This document shows positions 5,520-5,545 of a stretch of 5,545 bases of DNA, one piece after another (position 1 is the first letter of the stretch; each line of letters begins with the position of its first letter). Source of the DNA: Fidelibacterota bacterium (GTDB lineage Bacteria; Fidelibacterota; Fidelibacteria; Fidelibacterales; Fidelibacteraceae); NCBI GenBank assembly GCA_030596185.1, contig JAUVKP010000086.1, positions 1-5,545 of the forward strand. The letters are read 5' to 3'. The position numbers and the translations under genes are program-made. The notes beneath the pieces are model-generated. The model ran no database searches. It was not told the origin of the DNA and was given only the letters and a program-made list of their open reading frames with translations.

Positions 5520-5545
5520 CATCAGAGTATCTTTAACCTTCAACC

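Overview
The window carries four protein-coding genes, all on the minus strand, and no RNA genes, IS elements or CRISPR. In transcription order (high to low coordinates) they are: a COG1900/DUF39 homocysteine-biosynthesis-type protein (4085-5230), a UPF0280/COG2122 ApbE-superfamily protein (3339-4082), a secreted outer-membrane beta-barrel protein with an inserted calcium-binding-type aspartate repeat (1631-3262), and a sodium:solute symporter (59-1540).

The organism looks like a Gram-negative anaerobe: there is an outer-membrane protein with a Sec signal peptide and a C-terminal Phe, and the COG1900/COG2122 pair is known mainly from methanogens and anaerobic bacteria. The moderately AT-rich coding DNA, the barrel type with a thrombospondin-type-3-like insert, and the intergenic 8-bp tandem repeats and CCCGGGG hairpins all resemble uncultured members of the FCB group (Cloacimonadota, Marinimicrobia, Bacteroidota relatives). 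This placement is an impression from memory, not a proof.

Layout. 5273-5545 is a gene-free regulatory and repeat region of about 270 bp: three hairpins, a GC-rich cluster of small palindromes, then an AT-rich stretch likely to hold the promoter. The two sulfur genes follow as a tight operon (2-nt gap). A 76-nt gap with a 7-bp inverted repeat separates them from the barrel gene. That gene ends before a strong rho-independent terminator (1569-1599), and the symporter starts 28 nt beyond the terminator's T run, so it probably has its own promoter. The symporter's stop codon runs directly into 8-bp tandem repeats, and the window begins with half of what may be another CCCGGGG hairpin.

Function. 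The operon most likely makes homocysteine from aspartate semialdehyde and a sulfide or persulfide source, an alternative to O-acyl-homoserine sulfhydrylation. It is a minimal version: the COG1900 protein has no CBS domains, and the small NIL/4Fe-4S ferredoxin partner known in Methanosarcina is not next to it. The barrel protein and symporter are envelope functions of unknown substrate, with no clear link to the sulfur genes beyond shared direction.
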